Shown: positions 1 to 13,292, counted from the stretch's first letter. The stretch is 64,000 nucleotides of DNA from Himantopus leucocephalus (GCA_003993805.1 RSEF01000003.1:43365957-43429956), one strand, 5' to 3'. The notes: generated from the sequence alone by a model not told the origin. Translations and numbers: made by a program.

Positions 1-648
1 ATTTTACTGTGGAGGCGGCTCCAAACCAGCTGCTCTGTTGGAAGGGAAATGGGGATGTGCCTTCCCATTTGTATGATGACAGTATTTAAAAATGCTTCGC
101 CTGGACCCCGTTGCGCCAGCTACTGCACCAGCAGAACAAAAGACAGCCCCAACAGGCAAACAAACTGCCAGGCAAGAAGCAACAGCTACGCCCATCCCAC
201 GAGGAAAGGCTGCGTTGCTGCACGTCAACCTGCCAGGTGGGCTGCCGGGGTCGCCTCCAGCCCTGCTGCTCCTGCGCCCGATGAGGGGCATGAGGGAAGA
301 TTGGGAAGAGCAGAAATGAGGTGACCTTGCAAGTGTTTACAGGGAGCTTCTCCAGTGGGAGGGGAAGCATGGCAGAAACCCCAAACCCTCCAGCCGCTCA
401 CCAAAGGGGACCTGACGATCATGTTACCAGCGCTGGTTCATTCCCACAGGCACGCTGCGGCTCTCTGGTGCACTGCACAGCGCAGCCCCAAGGCAGGATG
501 ATGTGCATTAAGCATAGGGTGCTATGCCTTAACATGCAGTTTCTCAGCCATTGCGGTGGGTTTAAACCTTTGCTGCTAGCTTTTATGTTGAGTATTTTTT
601 TTTTTTTAGTCTAATGAGTTTTCAGCGTGCCTTTGTTCCTTGCCAGCT
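1..648. other. Non-coding stretch, nothing recognised
   Basis: The first few hundred bases are fairly GC-rich and several short frames stay open on both strands. None has a recognisable motif or a convincing splice-site pair. A run of T near 595-608 is the only low-complexity feature before the CA repeat. Intronic or intergenic sequence is the likely reading. Confidence 0.6.
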
Positions 649-672
649 ACACACACACACACACACACACAC
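649..672. repeat. (AC)n microsatellite
   Basis: Twelve uninterrupted AC dinucleotides are visible. This is an ordinary vertebrate microsatellite and is probably length-polymorphic. Confidence 0.97.
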
Positions 673-2580
673 TGCAGCTCGTCCTCCAACCAGAAACCCT
701 ATTCAAACATTTCTTGGAAGGACTGGGAATAGAAACAAGAGATAAAGCACTCAAAGCAAAAAGCAAGTGGGTCACTACAGACCACTACTGTGGTCGCATG
801 AAGAGTGCAGCCTCAAGCAGTTAAACCAGCACATGTTATTGAATTAATGGCCAGTCTGGGTAGGCTTCCCTTTCTGTAGTCCGCACTCTCCTTCTCTTGG
901 CGTCTACTAGTATAGGTGCAGCCAATAAAAAGTCATTCCCAGAAGTATACAGGGTCTATTGTGACCAGTGGGCAACACTGGGAACAGGAGGGTTTGATTT
1001 CTAGAGAAACTCTTGCAAATGACTACTGGTAGGGGGCAAGAAAACAAAGGAAGTATCAGGCACCACTCTATGGAGATAAGCCAGTGATGTTCCTCATTAA
1101 TGCTCTGTCTTGTTTTAAAGTTCAAGAGATACTGCAGCTTAACTTGCTTCCCTTGACTGGAATTCATCACTGCTAATAGAGCAGAAGCCACAGGGTGAGC
1201 TGTTAGACATGCACGGGCAAAAGCAAACTGTTACTGCATGAAAATCAGCCCACATTAATGTCCTTGAAGAACCAAAGTCTGGGTGGAGGATGCACTTCCC
1301 TGCTATGCCCAGGGGGGTTTCTATTTACTAACTGGCTAGAAGGTCAACAGTTCCGTTTTTCTTGACTTTCCAGTGTTAGAGTTTGCCTTTACTGCCCTCC
1401 GTTCAGCTGCGCCCACAGAAGAATAATGTAAAGGAGAAATCACAGCACTGAAGCTTCAAAATCCCCAGGCAGGGCATTTTGTGTGTGTTTGCATGTGCAT
1501 CCTTAGAAGGACTGTAATACATGTGAAGGAAGAATTTCTTCCCCTCAAAGAATAGAACAGTTGTGAAATTATTTTTGCAAGCTTTATTTTTTTGACATAT
1601 CTATGCAGCATTATGCCTGCAATCAGATGTATTACCAGGTGTGAAGCCTTTGCTATAATTCAGAGATAAGTCATAGCTTCAAACTGCGATGCCTTTTGTT
1701 CCCGGTGTACTTGCATTGCTATATTGTTAAGACTGCCACAGTGCCACACACAGATCACCCATTTTGTCCTTGGAGCTGCTGTAGCCTTCGTACTGTGCAG
1801 ACGCACTGTCGTCTCTCATCGAGACCTAACTTTTGTTCTTTCCACTTCTTTTCTGCCTTCCAAGTTAAGTCATAAATCAGCAAATAAGGCTACTTGCTTG
1901 TTTATAGGAACTTTCCCTCCATAAATCAGTGTCCCACAGAAGTCAGCCATCAGTGCTACAGGCAGTGGAGCTGAGCGATACGGTGCGGTTGGATCCCAGA
2001 ACTGAGTGCTCGTGCTTATTTACGTACAGTAACTTCCCTTCCTCCCCTGCACAAAGTCCTCTGTGGCTTTCAGAGCAAGATTGAGTGTTCTGCCAGGATT
2101 CCCCCTCTCCAGGAACTGAAACACCCTCAGAATATCTGATTATGTGTTATTTTATCCCAATTGCATGGCTTCTTTATACATTAAAAATAATTCATTAGAA
2201 ACATCAACACAAATACTAAGCGTGCAAGCACTCCTTGAAAACCAACCTCAATTTGTAAACTCATTTTCCACAGCTTGATGTTGCAATATGGGCTTCTGAA
2301 TGCGGATATGTTTAAAGTGAAGAAAAGTAAACTGTGAAACCAAAGGATACATGCACAGAAACCTGATTTGCACATTTGTGATAGACTATAAACTCTTTTA
2401 GTGTCTTGAAAGCATAGTAAAATATTCACCTTCAAAGAGCACCTAAACAGTGTATCTAAAACAGTTCATATTGGTTATAAGGCTTTTCCTCTTGCAAATA
2501 CATCATGTTATATGTAAACCTTTTTTTTTTTTTCCATTTTAAAGAAACTAAGTAATCTTAACATGATTTATTATTTTCAG
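673..2580. other. Non-coding stretch upstream of candidate exon
   Basis: I see no open frame with coding character and no repeat family I can name. The sequence becomes AT-rich towards the right, with a T run near 2520-2534. A pyrimidine-rich tract ending in TTTTCAG at 2580 forms the acceptor of the next candidate exon. Confidence 0.6.
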
Positions 2581-2687
2581 GCCTAGTTGTTAAACTGCGG
2601 GCTGAATCTGGAGCTGCCAACACTGTGGCTGATGATGTGTTTGTCCAGTATACAGCTTTGAGTAAGGAAAAGCAACATGCAACTACA
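2581..2687 (+). CDS. Candidate internal exon, unknown protein
   Basis: An acceptor ending TTATTTTCAG precedes a segment in which only one frame is open; the other two hit a stop within four codons. After two leading bases it reads LVVKLRAESG, AANTVADDVF, VQYTAL and so on, a composition more like protein than like noise. Two donors are possible. GTAAGA after 2687 ends the exon in phase 0 with 35 codons. GTAAGG after 2661 ends it with one leftover base and 26 codons. The inner donor makes the exon phase-compatible with the candidate exon at 11998, giving a serine at the join. I do not recognise the protein. The stretch DDVFVQYTAL loosely recalls the DVFVH strand of cold-shock domains, but nothing else of that fold is present, so I make no assignment. 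A chance open segment cannot be excluded. Confidence 0.4.
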
Positions 2688-5429
2688 GTAAGAAAAATCA
2701 TTAATCCCCCCAGAATCTGCCATAGAAGCGACATCACAGGAGATAACTAAGCCAAAGGCTTAAAGATCTTAATCCTTACTTTTTCAAATCGTAAGACTTC
2801 TATGGATAAATTTTCAACTCTTCCTACTAAGGAGACCGGGAGGTGAAGTACAGTGTTTTAAAGATCTACCACATGAATTGTCCAGTGCTGGTAGCACTAT
2901 GCATGACTGAACAAGAGTTTTCTGAATTGCCTAGGGAAGAAAAAAAGCACAAATCAGTGACATTTCCTTGGGCCCATGTGCTTCAGTCTCTCAGACATTA
3001 TCGCAAATCACAGTCCTTCTTTCCATCTGTATTAAATTCAACCTCCAGCTCAGGGGAGGATGAGACTGAAGGACAAGCAGAAGATTCTCAGTAACACAAG
3101 AGACAGTTTTCCCCTGTCTGAGTGGAAAACATCAAAAAAAGAGAAAGGACCTGAAGACAGAAAGAAAAATCAGGAAAGGATTGGCGTCTCTCAGGAATTC
3201 AAACTGCAGCCATCCTTTCCACCAAGGGAAATGAGCTTGTTTTCTTTTTGTCATGCTACAATATGCAAATCAATCTAACTAGCTGAAAAGCACGCTTCTA
3301 TTGGATGGAAGAGGTTTCCTTTTATAAAATTAAAAAGTAATATTTAGAGAAAGACTCACAAAGACAGCAGATTGTTTTTCCGTCTCATTTAAGTTGTGAT
3401 TTGCCATTCATTTACAGATACAAATGATGGCTTTTTTACGAATATTTTGGTAAGAAATAATTAATAATATGCTCTGAAACAAGAAAATATGTTAAAACGC
3501 ACATTATTTTTCAATACCCAGGAGATTTAGAACATTTTTTTTGCAGTGGAAAGCCTAACTATTTTTTGTAATGATTTATTTGTGTGCTAATATCTTCAAG
3601 AGCTTCTGCATTTGTTAACATCTATTCACTGATGATTATTAGCAGGGATTTGTTACTTTGTTCAACCAACTTTAAAATCTTTTTCAAAAAAAACCCTCAC
3701 TGCAATCTTTTTTCAGCTGACCATGTGGATATTGGTGAAACAACCCCCAAGTTGGGGCATACCTGAATATTTGTCAGGGAGACAACACAGATTTTCCACA
3801 GTGCCACATGCACAAGTGATTTCTGGAGTGACACCGTGATGATCTAGAGATGCTGTTCATGTTTGCACCAAATTGAGAAAGCAGGATTGTGACTTAATGT
3901 TACTTTTCAGCCACATAAATCATCATCAGCTCTGCTGAAATTATCAGACTACATTGAAATGAAGGATGGAAAGCTGAGATTAGAGTTTATGTTTATAATT
4001 AAGTTTGACAAACAAATTTTAATGATGCCAATTGTAATATGCCCTGTTCTGTCATCTTCACTATGCACATATCACCTATTCAGAGACTCCAGATGTACTT
4101 TGAGATTTGCATTCTCTGTCTACATATTCCCATCAATTACAGCACACATCACGCTTCAGTGAGATTTATTATCTTATTGTATCACTGGGGCTCGGATAGT
4201 GAAGAATTATAATCTTACAGGTTATTATGAAATGATCTCCACTCGTTGGGGCAAGTTGTTTGCAGGAAGAACAATTACTTCTTGTGGGTTTTCAGTGGCA
4301 TCCAAACCTTAGGCAGAGGTTGGCCTCATGTTTGTGTGGGTACAGATCAGACCTAGAATCAGAAGGAGGTATGCAGGACGGGTGCTCAACTGCAGCATTA
4401 AGATAATCTCATCTATATTGAGAACTGTTTTAGAACAGCTATTCTCATCTGGGCCTCTCTCTACATTGTCAGGAGAGCAGCAGAATAAAAGGGCCTATAT
4501 ATTAAAAGAGGTCTTGAAGCTTTTGAGTCTTTAGAGGCAAACTTGCAAGCTTAATGGTTTGTAGGTGTCTTTTTGGACAAATGGATATTGCATATTGTCA
4601 GAATAGAGCTGCTCAAGGAAGAGAAAAAAAAATGACTAAGCATTTTTATTGCTGGAAATGCCAGTTGACAAGGTCAAAATGCTCCATAAATGGCTACTTT
4701 TAGAAACAGCTCTCGCAGAACACAGGCCTGGCTGGACCCTGCCCTATTTTCCACCAGCTCCTCTGCCCATGGGGCTCTGCTCCCTCTCAGGACAAACAGC
4801 AGCCTCAGGGGTTTCACTCCAAATCCAGGCAAAACCTGCTTTGGAAATACTGAAATCTCCTGACAATGGGATTAACCTGTCAGCTCAGCTTCCACCGTTT
4901 GATCTATGCTAGCAAAGAGTGCTTAGGTAAAAGCTTTAAATTACAATTCACATCCGAGCTCCACTTAGCTCAGTCCCCAGGCGTAGGGGAGTGCTTTCTG
5001 CTCCCCATCATCAATGGATTGAGGGAACAAACACACCGCCTTGAGTCATGTTTCCAGGGTGGACCTGGTAGAGGCACCCAGGGATGTCCCTGAGCCTTGT
5101 GTCCCTGCTGGGTGGCTCTAGGCAGAGCCCTACCAGGGCACAGAGCTTTTGTGTTGTCCTACTGGGTTATGTCATTCTCCCAGCCAGCTACCCTGGGAGC
5201 CCCTGGCAGGGACTGGGCCTTACAATTTATGCAGTCCTGTGCCTAAGATGGATGCTCCTAAGCAGGGACTCTGCACCTCACCCAGGTCTCAAGATGCCAT
5301 TGACGAAGGAGGCTGGAGCATCTATACGGGCTTCACTCCTTCCTGTTACCCATCATCCCAAGGAGTGGTAATGCATAGGTAGCTCCTCTGACACCTTTTC
5401 ATCTCTAATGTTTGTATGGGAATTTGGCA
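2688..5429. other. Non-coding stretch, nothing recognised
   Basis: This is AT-rich intron-like sequence as far as about 4640, then more mixed. An acceptor-like tract near 3718 is followed by an open run but no usable donor. No repeat family is recognisable. Confidence 0.55.
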
Positions 5430-5555
5430 TTATTGGCCTCATTTTATGGTTGAGGGTAGCCAGGGTTTGAGAACTGAAATGGGATTTTTGTCAAGGTCAC
5501 CCATGAGCCAGTGGCTGAGGCAGAAGAGCTCCCGGTCCCCTGAATCTCAGGGCGG
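5430..5555 (-). repeat. MIR-like SINE relic, antisense
   Basis: The order of motifs matches an antisense MIR. A 'cctcattttatggttgagg' element (compare the MIR 'cccattttacagatgagg') is followed by 'caaggtcacccatgagccag' and then 'gctcccggtcccctgaatc'. Divergence is high, as expected for a relic this old. The ends are approximate. Confidence 0.5.
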
Positions 5556-8500
5556 TACTCTGGGCAGGACAGCATGTCTCCTCCCAAAAACCAGTTTGGT
5601 GCAGACATCCAAGCCCTGCTCAATCTGTCTGGGTTGCAAAGGGCAGAAGACAAACAGGGGATCTGCAAATTCCTGCTTTCCATTGTGTCTCTCTGAGGTG
5701 TGACTTGTGCCTGCGTCAGCTTTCTTAAGGGGATCATAATCTAATAGAAAGGAGCAAAAAAGCTGATCCGACTGCTGCTGAAAGATGATAATCCAGAAAC
5801 AATTAGGTATCTATCTACCCTTCTTTGTTAAAAGCATGAATAGCACATGTGGGGAACATATCCTCAGATGGCTGGAAAAATGGATTTGTCTATTTTCACT
5901 GATTTTTTATTTAAATCTTGCAAGTAGTAAGAAAGCAATTTTAATAAAATATGCTATGCATAGAAGAATTGCTCCTTTTCATCTAAGAAGTGGCAAAGTG
6001 AAGAGTTTTCTTTATTTTTACTAATTTTCAATTTGATGCAGATGTGATTCCAAAGCTAATTATGCCCCCCACCGTCTTTATGCTCCAGTGAAATGTGACT
6101 CCCTGATGTTTCTCATTGTCTTTTGTTTACAATTATAAGAAGTTGATGGAAATCATCTGGGTTTTGCTTCTGTACTGCTGTGGGATTTGTACAGCAGGAA
6201 CCTGTCAAACTCATGACCTCTAACACGAGGAACTGTGGCCAGGCTGCAGTCACAGCTGAAATCTTAGTATTGGACTGTTTCTCTCTCACCCCCTGCATAT
6301 CTGTGATGAAACTGTTTCTGAATCATGGAAGAATGATCTCAGATTTATGGATAAACTGTAGGATCTTCACAAGTGAATTTTGATGCCCACTTTTGCTAAA
6401 TGTTGTCTTGCTCAAGGCTCCTTTTCCTTGTGCCTCATTCTCCTCTAAAAAAAAAAAAAAAGAAAGATATAACGATGCAGTTGTGCTGTGAGCATTTCAT
6501 TAATGTTTCCAATGCTTCGGGACACACGGGAGACTGGAGGGCTCTCTCAGCACCTACACACTATCTCCAGAACCAGGATCCATTAAATGAAAATGTCTGT
6601 TGTATAATTTGCTGATGACCTGCTCCTGACATTGCCCAGACTGGACTGTCTACGAGTGTATTTGCGTTTGCTGGAACTGTATGGATATATGAGGCATCTG
6701 TGGATCAACCATACATCTCAGGGACAAGCAAACGTTACATTTTAGGAAGATAAATAATTGAGTTTACATTTAATTATATATAATGTATTTGGGCATGTTG
6801 TACATATACATGCAACTGCAATCTTTGTACTGGCAATGAAAGCATTACCAGGAAAAGCCATCTGGATTTCAGTGCTATATAGAAACCATTAGACAAATAC
6901 AGCTCGCTATCTAACAGACTAATTCTATTCATTCTATTACTTTGAAGTGAAATAAGTGGTAAAATTAACAACTGTCAGATTGCTTTCTGCAGAGAGGAGC
7001 AAGAGAAGGCTTTTTCCCTAGATCCTAGAGATTTTTGTCCTATTTTTCCTTAAATCCCACCCCTTTCCTATATTCCCAAGTTCCTCCACTATTCCCAGTG
7101 TTTCCCTCCTCCCAGCTAGGGCTCTTGACTGGGTGAAGGCCAGCACGCAGTGGTGGCGATGGTGTTGATGCCATCGCTGTGGGCCCAACACGTGCTGCTG
7201 GGCGAGCTGACGGCTGCTGTCCATGCTGGAGGCATGTGAGCTCCAGTTACAGCTGCATGATGCCAGTGGGCCTTTATTCACCTTGCTCTTGCACTGTCCT
7301 ACCAATTTTCACAATACAGTTAGGAATTTAATGTCTCAGAGCTACCTCTAACGTTTCATCAAATGTAGCTGAAAAAAATATAAGGGGGTTAAAAGTTTTT
7401 TGGGAGGGTAAGTAACAGGCAGCTGTACAGATGGACAGACAGGTGGACACAGGTGGATGAATGCTGTAAACTCATTTATCTGTTTTCTTGGAAACCAAGC
7501 TAATGTTGAGACAAAGCCATTCATAAACACTGCTCAAATATGCACATGTCAGCAAATTAATACTTATTTCTGAGAGGGAGTGTCAAAAACTTTCACTGTG
7601 AAGCTGAACTCTGCACAGGCTGGCATAGACCTGTGACAGATGTGGTGACAAAAAACTCGTGACTTGTCACAGGAGGCGGAGGGCAGTGTTGTACCGAGAT
7701 ATGCTGCCGTATCTGCATGGGAGATGCAGGGACAATTTAGGTGAGCCACAAATTCTTGCGGTTTTCCCTGAGTTAGCTCCCTCGGATTCCCCATTAGCAT
7801 ACCAACAGTTGCCACAGATAATTGTCACAGATACATGCCTGCGTTGCCAGCTCAGCCTGTGGACATAGAGGGGACAGAAGGAAGCCTAGATAATTCTCTC
7901 ATTGTTCTGCAGTGTGGAAATGCTGCTTCCTGCACTTGGAGCACCTGCAGCCCGTGCCACACAAGGTATGCATCCAGGGTGCAGCTCCTGTGTCCAGGAG
8001 GAGGCTTGTGGCCCGTGTGAGGGCACAGACTGACATGGACACCAAGGCAAAGGCGGCTACACCATCAACCATGGAAATCAACCCCCAAAAGCAAGGTTGA
8101 GTCATAAGCATGTTGCTCCATGGAATATATATCCTACCATTTAGTCTGCTGTTTGTACACCCTGTGGTACGAACTGACTTATATGAAGTCCAGCAAGAGG
8201 GAAAAAACTGGAGGGTTGGGCACTGGGATTCCCTACTGGAAATTTGTCTCAGCCGAGCATCTTTGGTCACCCCTGACTGGTCATAGCTACTTCACGCAAA
8301 ATATGAATATTAATCATATCCAATAATAACAATGATGATGTTACTAGCTGCATTTAATGGGTTCAATTGGGAGCACAGATAGCCAGCTTGGGTATCAAAG
8401 TCAGAACTGGATAAAGCTTGCTTGGGTTCCAACTTACTGGAAAAATGTGTCAGTCAGTGTTTGAAAGTAGACAGACGTTCACATGACTCTCTGTTTTGGC

Positions 8501-10170
8501 ATGTCCTTCCTTCAGAAGAAACCAGGGACTGAGCCAATATGATGAATGAATCACTTCAAATCACTAGAGGGTAAATCTGAAAAGATTGCAACTTCATGTT
8601 GCAACTTGCAATAGTCCACACTTTTCCACTGCTAACCCCCCTGAGACTGGAGGCAGAAATCTTAAATTCACTACAGTTTCACTCCAGTGGTATGAGTTTA
8701 ACTTCAGTGGATATTTGAGATTTAAGCTACTGTAAATACGAGGAGAAAGTCAGACACACGCCATCTTAAACATACTAATGCACAAACATTTTATGTTATT
8801 TTTTCCATGAAACACTTCACATGTGACAGGCATTTGTTCATAACCTGAAGTTTATGGCTGTGCATCTCTGACAAATCTACATTTCCGTGCTCCTGCCCGG
8901 CCCATTACAATCAGTTAGCAGAAATGAATGACCAGTTTGAGCCAGCCGCTAATGAGGTAGTGTCCTCCTTGCAAGCATCAAAGATATCAATGATCCTTGT
9001 ACCCCAGCTCGTTCTTCTTCTCACTTTAAAGTTACCAGAAATGGCAGTATGTGTAAGTGTCTTTGTACATACTGCACCCCAGTCAGTGGTTTGAACTTCA
9101 GAAGCCCTGTCCCTCTTGCCTCTATAGCCTACTTCACCAGGAACCATGCTCAGCAGAGCTAAATGTTTTGTGCCCCACAAACATGGATTTGAAGCATCTT
9201 CCATCTCAGAAAGAGCAAAGCAAAACTGGGGCTCTCCAGCTGTCCCCTCTGCAGTCTGCAGGAAGGGAGGTATAATAAAGAGGCAACTAGAGAAATCAGT
9301 TCTGTTAAAACAGGCACCCTGCTGCTGATAACAATACCAAATATATGACAATTGAGGGAAAAGCGAATTCCAGTAGCTTAAGCATTATCAACCCCTGCTG
9401 TTGTATTACCTGCTGGTGCCCTCTTTCAGGCCTTTTCACCTGCAGGTGGTTTGATGCTTCCCCTGCGGTCCTCAGCACCTGCGGACAGCCTGATGGGACC
9501 CTCTCCTGCCCTGCTTGCCTTTCCTTTTAAAAAAGCATATCCCTTTTCTGTTGGGAAGCAACCACTTAGGAGCTGCTCATGTCAGGGAGGTGGCTCCAAT
9601 TCCAGCTGTGAAGTCCTATCAACACCTTCAGGTTAAACCTGTCTGGTTTTCAGGGTCTCTGGTGTTGCCTGACATGAGCATCCAGCCACCCAGGCAGAGC
9701 CCTCTGCTGCAGTCCGGGCAAGACTCACAAAGTCAACTAAATTGCAAGAGGAGACAAAGCTCAACCTAATCCCTTTTACAAACACACATGAAGCGGTGGG
9801 GCAGAGGCACTCTCTTCTGCTGATGAGTGGGCATGTGAGCCCAGGCCATGCCTCCACACAGGCACCCGAGCACCAGGAGTGCTCCGGGTGTCTGTGCAAG
9901 GTGTGCAGCCTTCTCCCAGCCAGCACAAAGTAAGAACGATGGTGCAGAATGAATGTTCTTTTAATTCATGGAAAATGAATTTTTACCGAAGTTACTGAGC
10001 GTCTGGGGACCCCTATTGCAGGAACTGACATTGTCTTATTTTGTGATTTCGGGCAGCGCTTCTCTATGTCTCTATTAGTTCATTTGCAAACACATGGTGC
10101 TCAAACGGGACATTTGTAATCCATGTAATGCAGAGTGTTTTATAAAGGACACTAAACACCATGGTTCTCA
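5556..10170. other. Non-coding stretch, nothing recognised
   Basis: Several frames of 60 to 146 codons are open here, the longest on the minus strand at 7899-8270 and 8911-9351. None has family motifs or a splice context, and the neighbouring frames are just as open. I treat them as chance. A short inverted repeat at 7156-7177 (GCGATGG ... CCATCGC) is visible. Confidence 0.55.
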
Positions 10171-10310
10171 CTTCGCCAGTGGGCAAAAAGAGACCAAGAG
10201 ACTTTAAACGTATTGCCCAAGGTCAAACAGCAGCCCAGTGGCACATCTGGTATGCCAGATCTCCGAAGTCATGTAATAATCCTTTATTCACTAGATAGTA
10301 TTGCCTCCCT
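10171..10310 (-). repeat. MIR-like SINE relic, antisense
   Basis: The segment contains 'attgcccaaggtcaaacagc' followed by 'agcccagtggcac', then a run ending 'cctttattcactagatagta' and 'ttgcctcc'. This is the order of an antisense MIR: the conserved core with 'cttgcccaaggtcacacagc', then the region ending 'ctttatccactagaccatgctgcct'. It is the clearest MIR-like copy in the window. Confidence 0.7.
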
Positions 10311-10953
10311 AAAGCCAATATAATGATATTCACTAATGAGGTTGTTAGGTTTAATTAAAGCTGGTAGAGTTCATTACGTAGCAGGAATGAAATTATTGTT
10401 TCATTATTGTATATTATAATAATTACAGAGTAGCTAGACCTCTGCATTAACCACAGAAAGAGACTATCCAAATTCTGTGTCCTATAAATGTTTAGACACA
10501 TCACATAGGAATTGCAATGGTCAAAATGTACTGCAATGGACAAACTGGTGTACTCAACATCATGCTTAAGTACTTGTTTGAAATCTTCTGGCTTATTAAT
10601 CACTGTATTTTTTAATAATGGTTTAAAATAAATTTAGTTAAGAATGAAATACTCTTCACTGAAAAGGCTGATTCCTTGAGTCTTCAGCTTGTTACCGAGG
10701 GTCTGTTGTGCTGTGTCTANTACTGGAATATGAGATATAGCACTGTTTCATTTTTAAATAAAAGATTCTGCTTTTTTCCAATTCAAACTGACTCCTACCT
10801 GGGAAAATGTAAACAGAATTTAAAGGAAAGCTGAAGATAAACCAGCTAAAATTGGAATAGAAGTTTTCTCAGTTACTCTATTTGGGTCTATTTAGGCCTC
10901 CATTATAACTTTACAATTGCATTACTATGGAGTAACATGTGTTCTTTTATCAG
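10311..10953. other. AT-rich non-coding stretch
   Basis: AT-rich sequence with no recognisable gene or repeat. A single ambiguous base lies at 10720; its flanks are not duplicated, unlike most of the other isolated n positions in this window. Confidence 0.6.
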
Positions 10954-10985
10954 ATGGATTTCCCCAAGGACCAGATTTTGATCTT
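10954..10985 (+). other. Weak candidate micro-exon
   Basis: A short segment lies between 'gttcttttatcag' and a good donor, GTGAGT. After two leading bases it reads GFPQGPDFDL and ends in phase 0. Its start is compatible with the inner donor of the exon at 2581. Its end is not compatible with the start of the candidate at 11998, so both cannot be used consecutively without an unseen exon between them. At 32 nt it may easily be chance. Confidence 0.2.
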
Positions 10986-11997
10986 GTGAGTGCACCCTCA
11001 AAGAAGATAAATGTAATTTGCATAGGAAGATCTGCGGTCTTGGCTCATACTGAGAAGCACCTTATTGCACAGATTATCCTCCGCGAGAATTCTTGTGCTG
11101 CTGTATGCAGGGAGGGGTGTCAGAATCAAATCCATAACTTACTAACTTAATAATTCCCTCATATTTTATCCCTGAAACTCTATCCATCAGACAGCAACAG
11201 CATACAATACATTTGTTCACATACTTTCTCCCTCTCCAAGACAATCAGGATGATGACCATGACCTGGGGGATCAGAAACCATCCCAGTGGTCTTGCTCGG
11301 GTGTAGTCACAGTGGCAAAACAGAGTAGTGCTGCTTGAACCACCTTCAAATTCTGTGGAAGTGGCACAGAAGGAAACAGCTGAAGTAGTTTATAGCCATC
11401 AGCCTGAGAACCCTGTAAATAGCACCAGGATTTTTGGTTTCCTATCCCTTGCACATACAAGAAAACCAGGAACACATACAACAGTCATAAGGATCATGCA
11501 GAATAGTATTGCGCAAGTCTCATTTTTCTTATAGTAGCTAACAGCACAGGCAATTAGAAACTGCAGTCTTCAACCCTGTGCAGAGTCAATGTTCACATAC
11601 TCTGACCCTCTGCAATAGGGTGACATCCTTAAAGCCTAAAAATACTTCCTGTATTCACTACCCTTTTTGTTCATCTTCTTTCCTCCCATCTATATTGCAA
11701 ATGGGGCAAGACTTCCTATTTCTGTATGACTGCTCAGACTGTTCTTGGTTCACAGCTGAGCCAAAGACATTCGTGGCTTGTCCTAAGCCCTCTCTTTTTA
11801 GCTGATTCTTTTATTGTCCAAACACATTGGATCGTTTCAGTCTTACACTGACTATCGTTGAACACCATGCAGACAGAAGCATTCACAGGCATGTGAATAA
11901 AGAAGTTCATATTCCTGGGTACACAGAATAACTGCCTGCTCATGACAGATAAGGATGTGTGCAGGTGTGTGTCTAATTGCTGCGTTTGCTCCTGCAG
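10986..11997. other. Non-coding stretch between candidate exons
   Basis: An acceptor-like tract ends at 11240 and is followed by a short open run (NQDDDHDLGDQKPSQW in one frame). The only donor nearby, GTGTAG at 11301, is poor. Nothing else is recognisable. Confidence 0.5.
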
Positions 11998-12125
11998 GCA
12001 CATCTTTAGGTGTGCACAACTCCCTACTAGCTCTCTTGAAAGGCCAGATTGAAAACCCAAGAATCGCAGCAGCAAACTCTCCAGTGATTCTCGATAGCTT
12101 TAAGTCAGGCACAGAATTTACAAAG
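11998..12125 (+). CDS. Candidate internal exon, unknown protein
   Basis: A strong acceptor (tgcgtttgctcctgcag) and an AAG|GTATCT donor bound a 128-nt segment. Only one frame is open through it; the others meet TAG or TGA. After two leading bases come 42 codons, including TSLGVHNSLLALLKGQ, IENPRIAAANSP, VILDSFKSG and TEFTK. The segment ends in phase 0, which matches the phase-0 start of the candidate at 26978. It can also be preceded by the exon at 2581 if the inner donor there is used. The composition is protein-like and it is the best exon call in the window. I cannot name the family and no catalytic motif is evident. Confidence 0.5.
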
Positions 12126-13292
12126 GTATCTCTTCTAATAAGCCTTTTCAGAAGCACTTAACTTTTTGGCTTAAGAATATGCTGTAGCCTCCTTTTTCTG
12201 CAGAGAGGTGTAAGTTCAGTGTAGATCAATGTGTGGGACAGAAGTACTCCATAAATACAAACTGTCTCAAAGCATTTCACAGAAACTGTGAAAAGCCAGG
12301 AAATGTCCTTCCAGCCCCATGAAAGGAGGCAGAAAGCAAGGCAGGGCTTCTGTCTCCAACAAAAGGATTATGTGATAGGGCAACATTCAGGTGTGCTCTT
12401 GCAGCGTTTGAACCTAGGCTCCCACGTGGGATTCAGGTGTCTCACTGATGTTTCCAGCATCTGCACCCCAAAGCCAGAGTCTCAGAACCTGCCCAACGTC
12501 TCAGTCCTGGCTGGATTTGCAAGCTAATATCCCCTCTCAATTGTTTTGGCTCAGACAAGGCTAGTGAACACACCCTCGGGAGGCCAAAATCCTCATGGAG
12601 CGATAAGAAATCCCTTTTACATGGTCACCCTCTTTGGCCACGTGATAGCTTGGACACTTTGTCCACTTGTCTTTGGACAAGTGCATCCTCGCTTCCAGAG
12701 CAGTGCATGGCCACAGCTATGCATGGGTCCCGAGTTACATGGCACTGAAGTCCCCATGGTAGCACTGCCACTTTGCCCATGCACCTGATCAGGGGATCCA
12801 CCAGGGACATGGGAGAGTCAGTGCCTGGTCCCATGGGTGTATGGAACCCAATGCAGACTAGTACAGCTTCAAGGAGAGATTCTGAAAATATCCCACCCTT
12901 GTGAGGGGTGAGGTCAGATGAGGATTACCTGGGAAAAGTGAGACTCATGGTGCTGGGGGGTTTGGAAGAACATACTTGTTCCTGGAGAGAGTGCTTCACA
13001 GGGAGACAAACACCAATGCTTTCTGCAAGAAAGGGCCCATCTAGCTCAAGAGCTGAGCTCATATATAAGCTTCATGCCAGGTCCACCCCCTTTCCTTAGC
13101 ATTTTGTTTCCTACCATCTATTTTAGGCAATGCCTGATCAGTGCGCCGGCTTTCGCAAATCCCATTCACAGATGCACGACTCACCCTGCGAGCTCAGACC
13201 TCTCACTGAACTTCTTTTCCAGTGCGAGAGGCTGTGCTGTGGGCACAGGGCAGGAGCCAGGCCACAGCACTGTGCTGCAGATGGGGTGAGAT
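12126..13292. other. Non-coding stretch, nothing recognised
   Basis: Mixed-composition sequence without a convincing gene. A perfect short inverted repeat lies at 12664-12683: CACTTGTC, a four-base loop, then GACAAGTG. The part nearest the gap is GC-richer. Confidence 0.55.

Noticed and set aside
8911..9351. 146-codon minus-strand open frame
   Set aside because: No family motif and no splice sites that would define an exon.
11241..11300. Possible exon after an acceptor-like tract, reading NQDDDHDLGDQKPSQW
   Set aside because: The only donor is poor (GTGTAG), and no phase assignment joins it to both neighbouring candidates.
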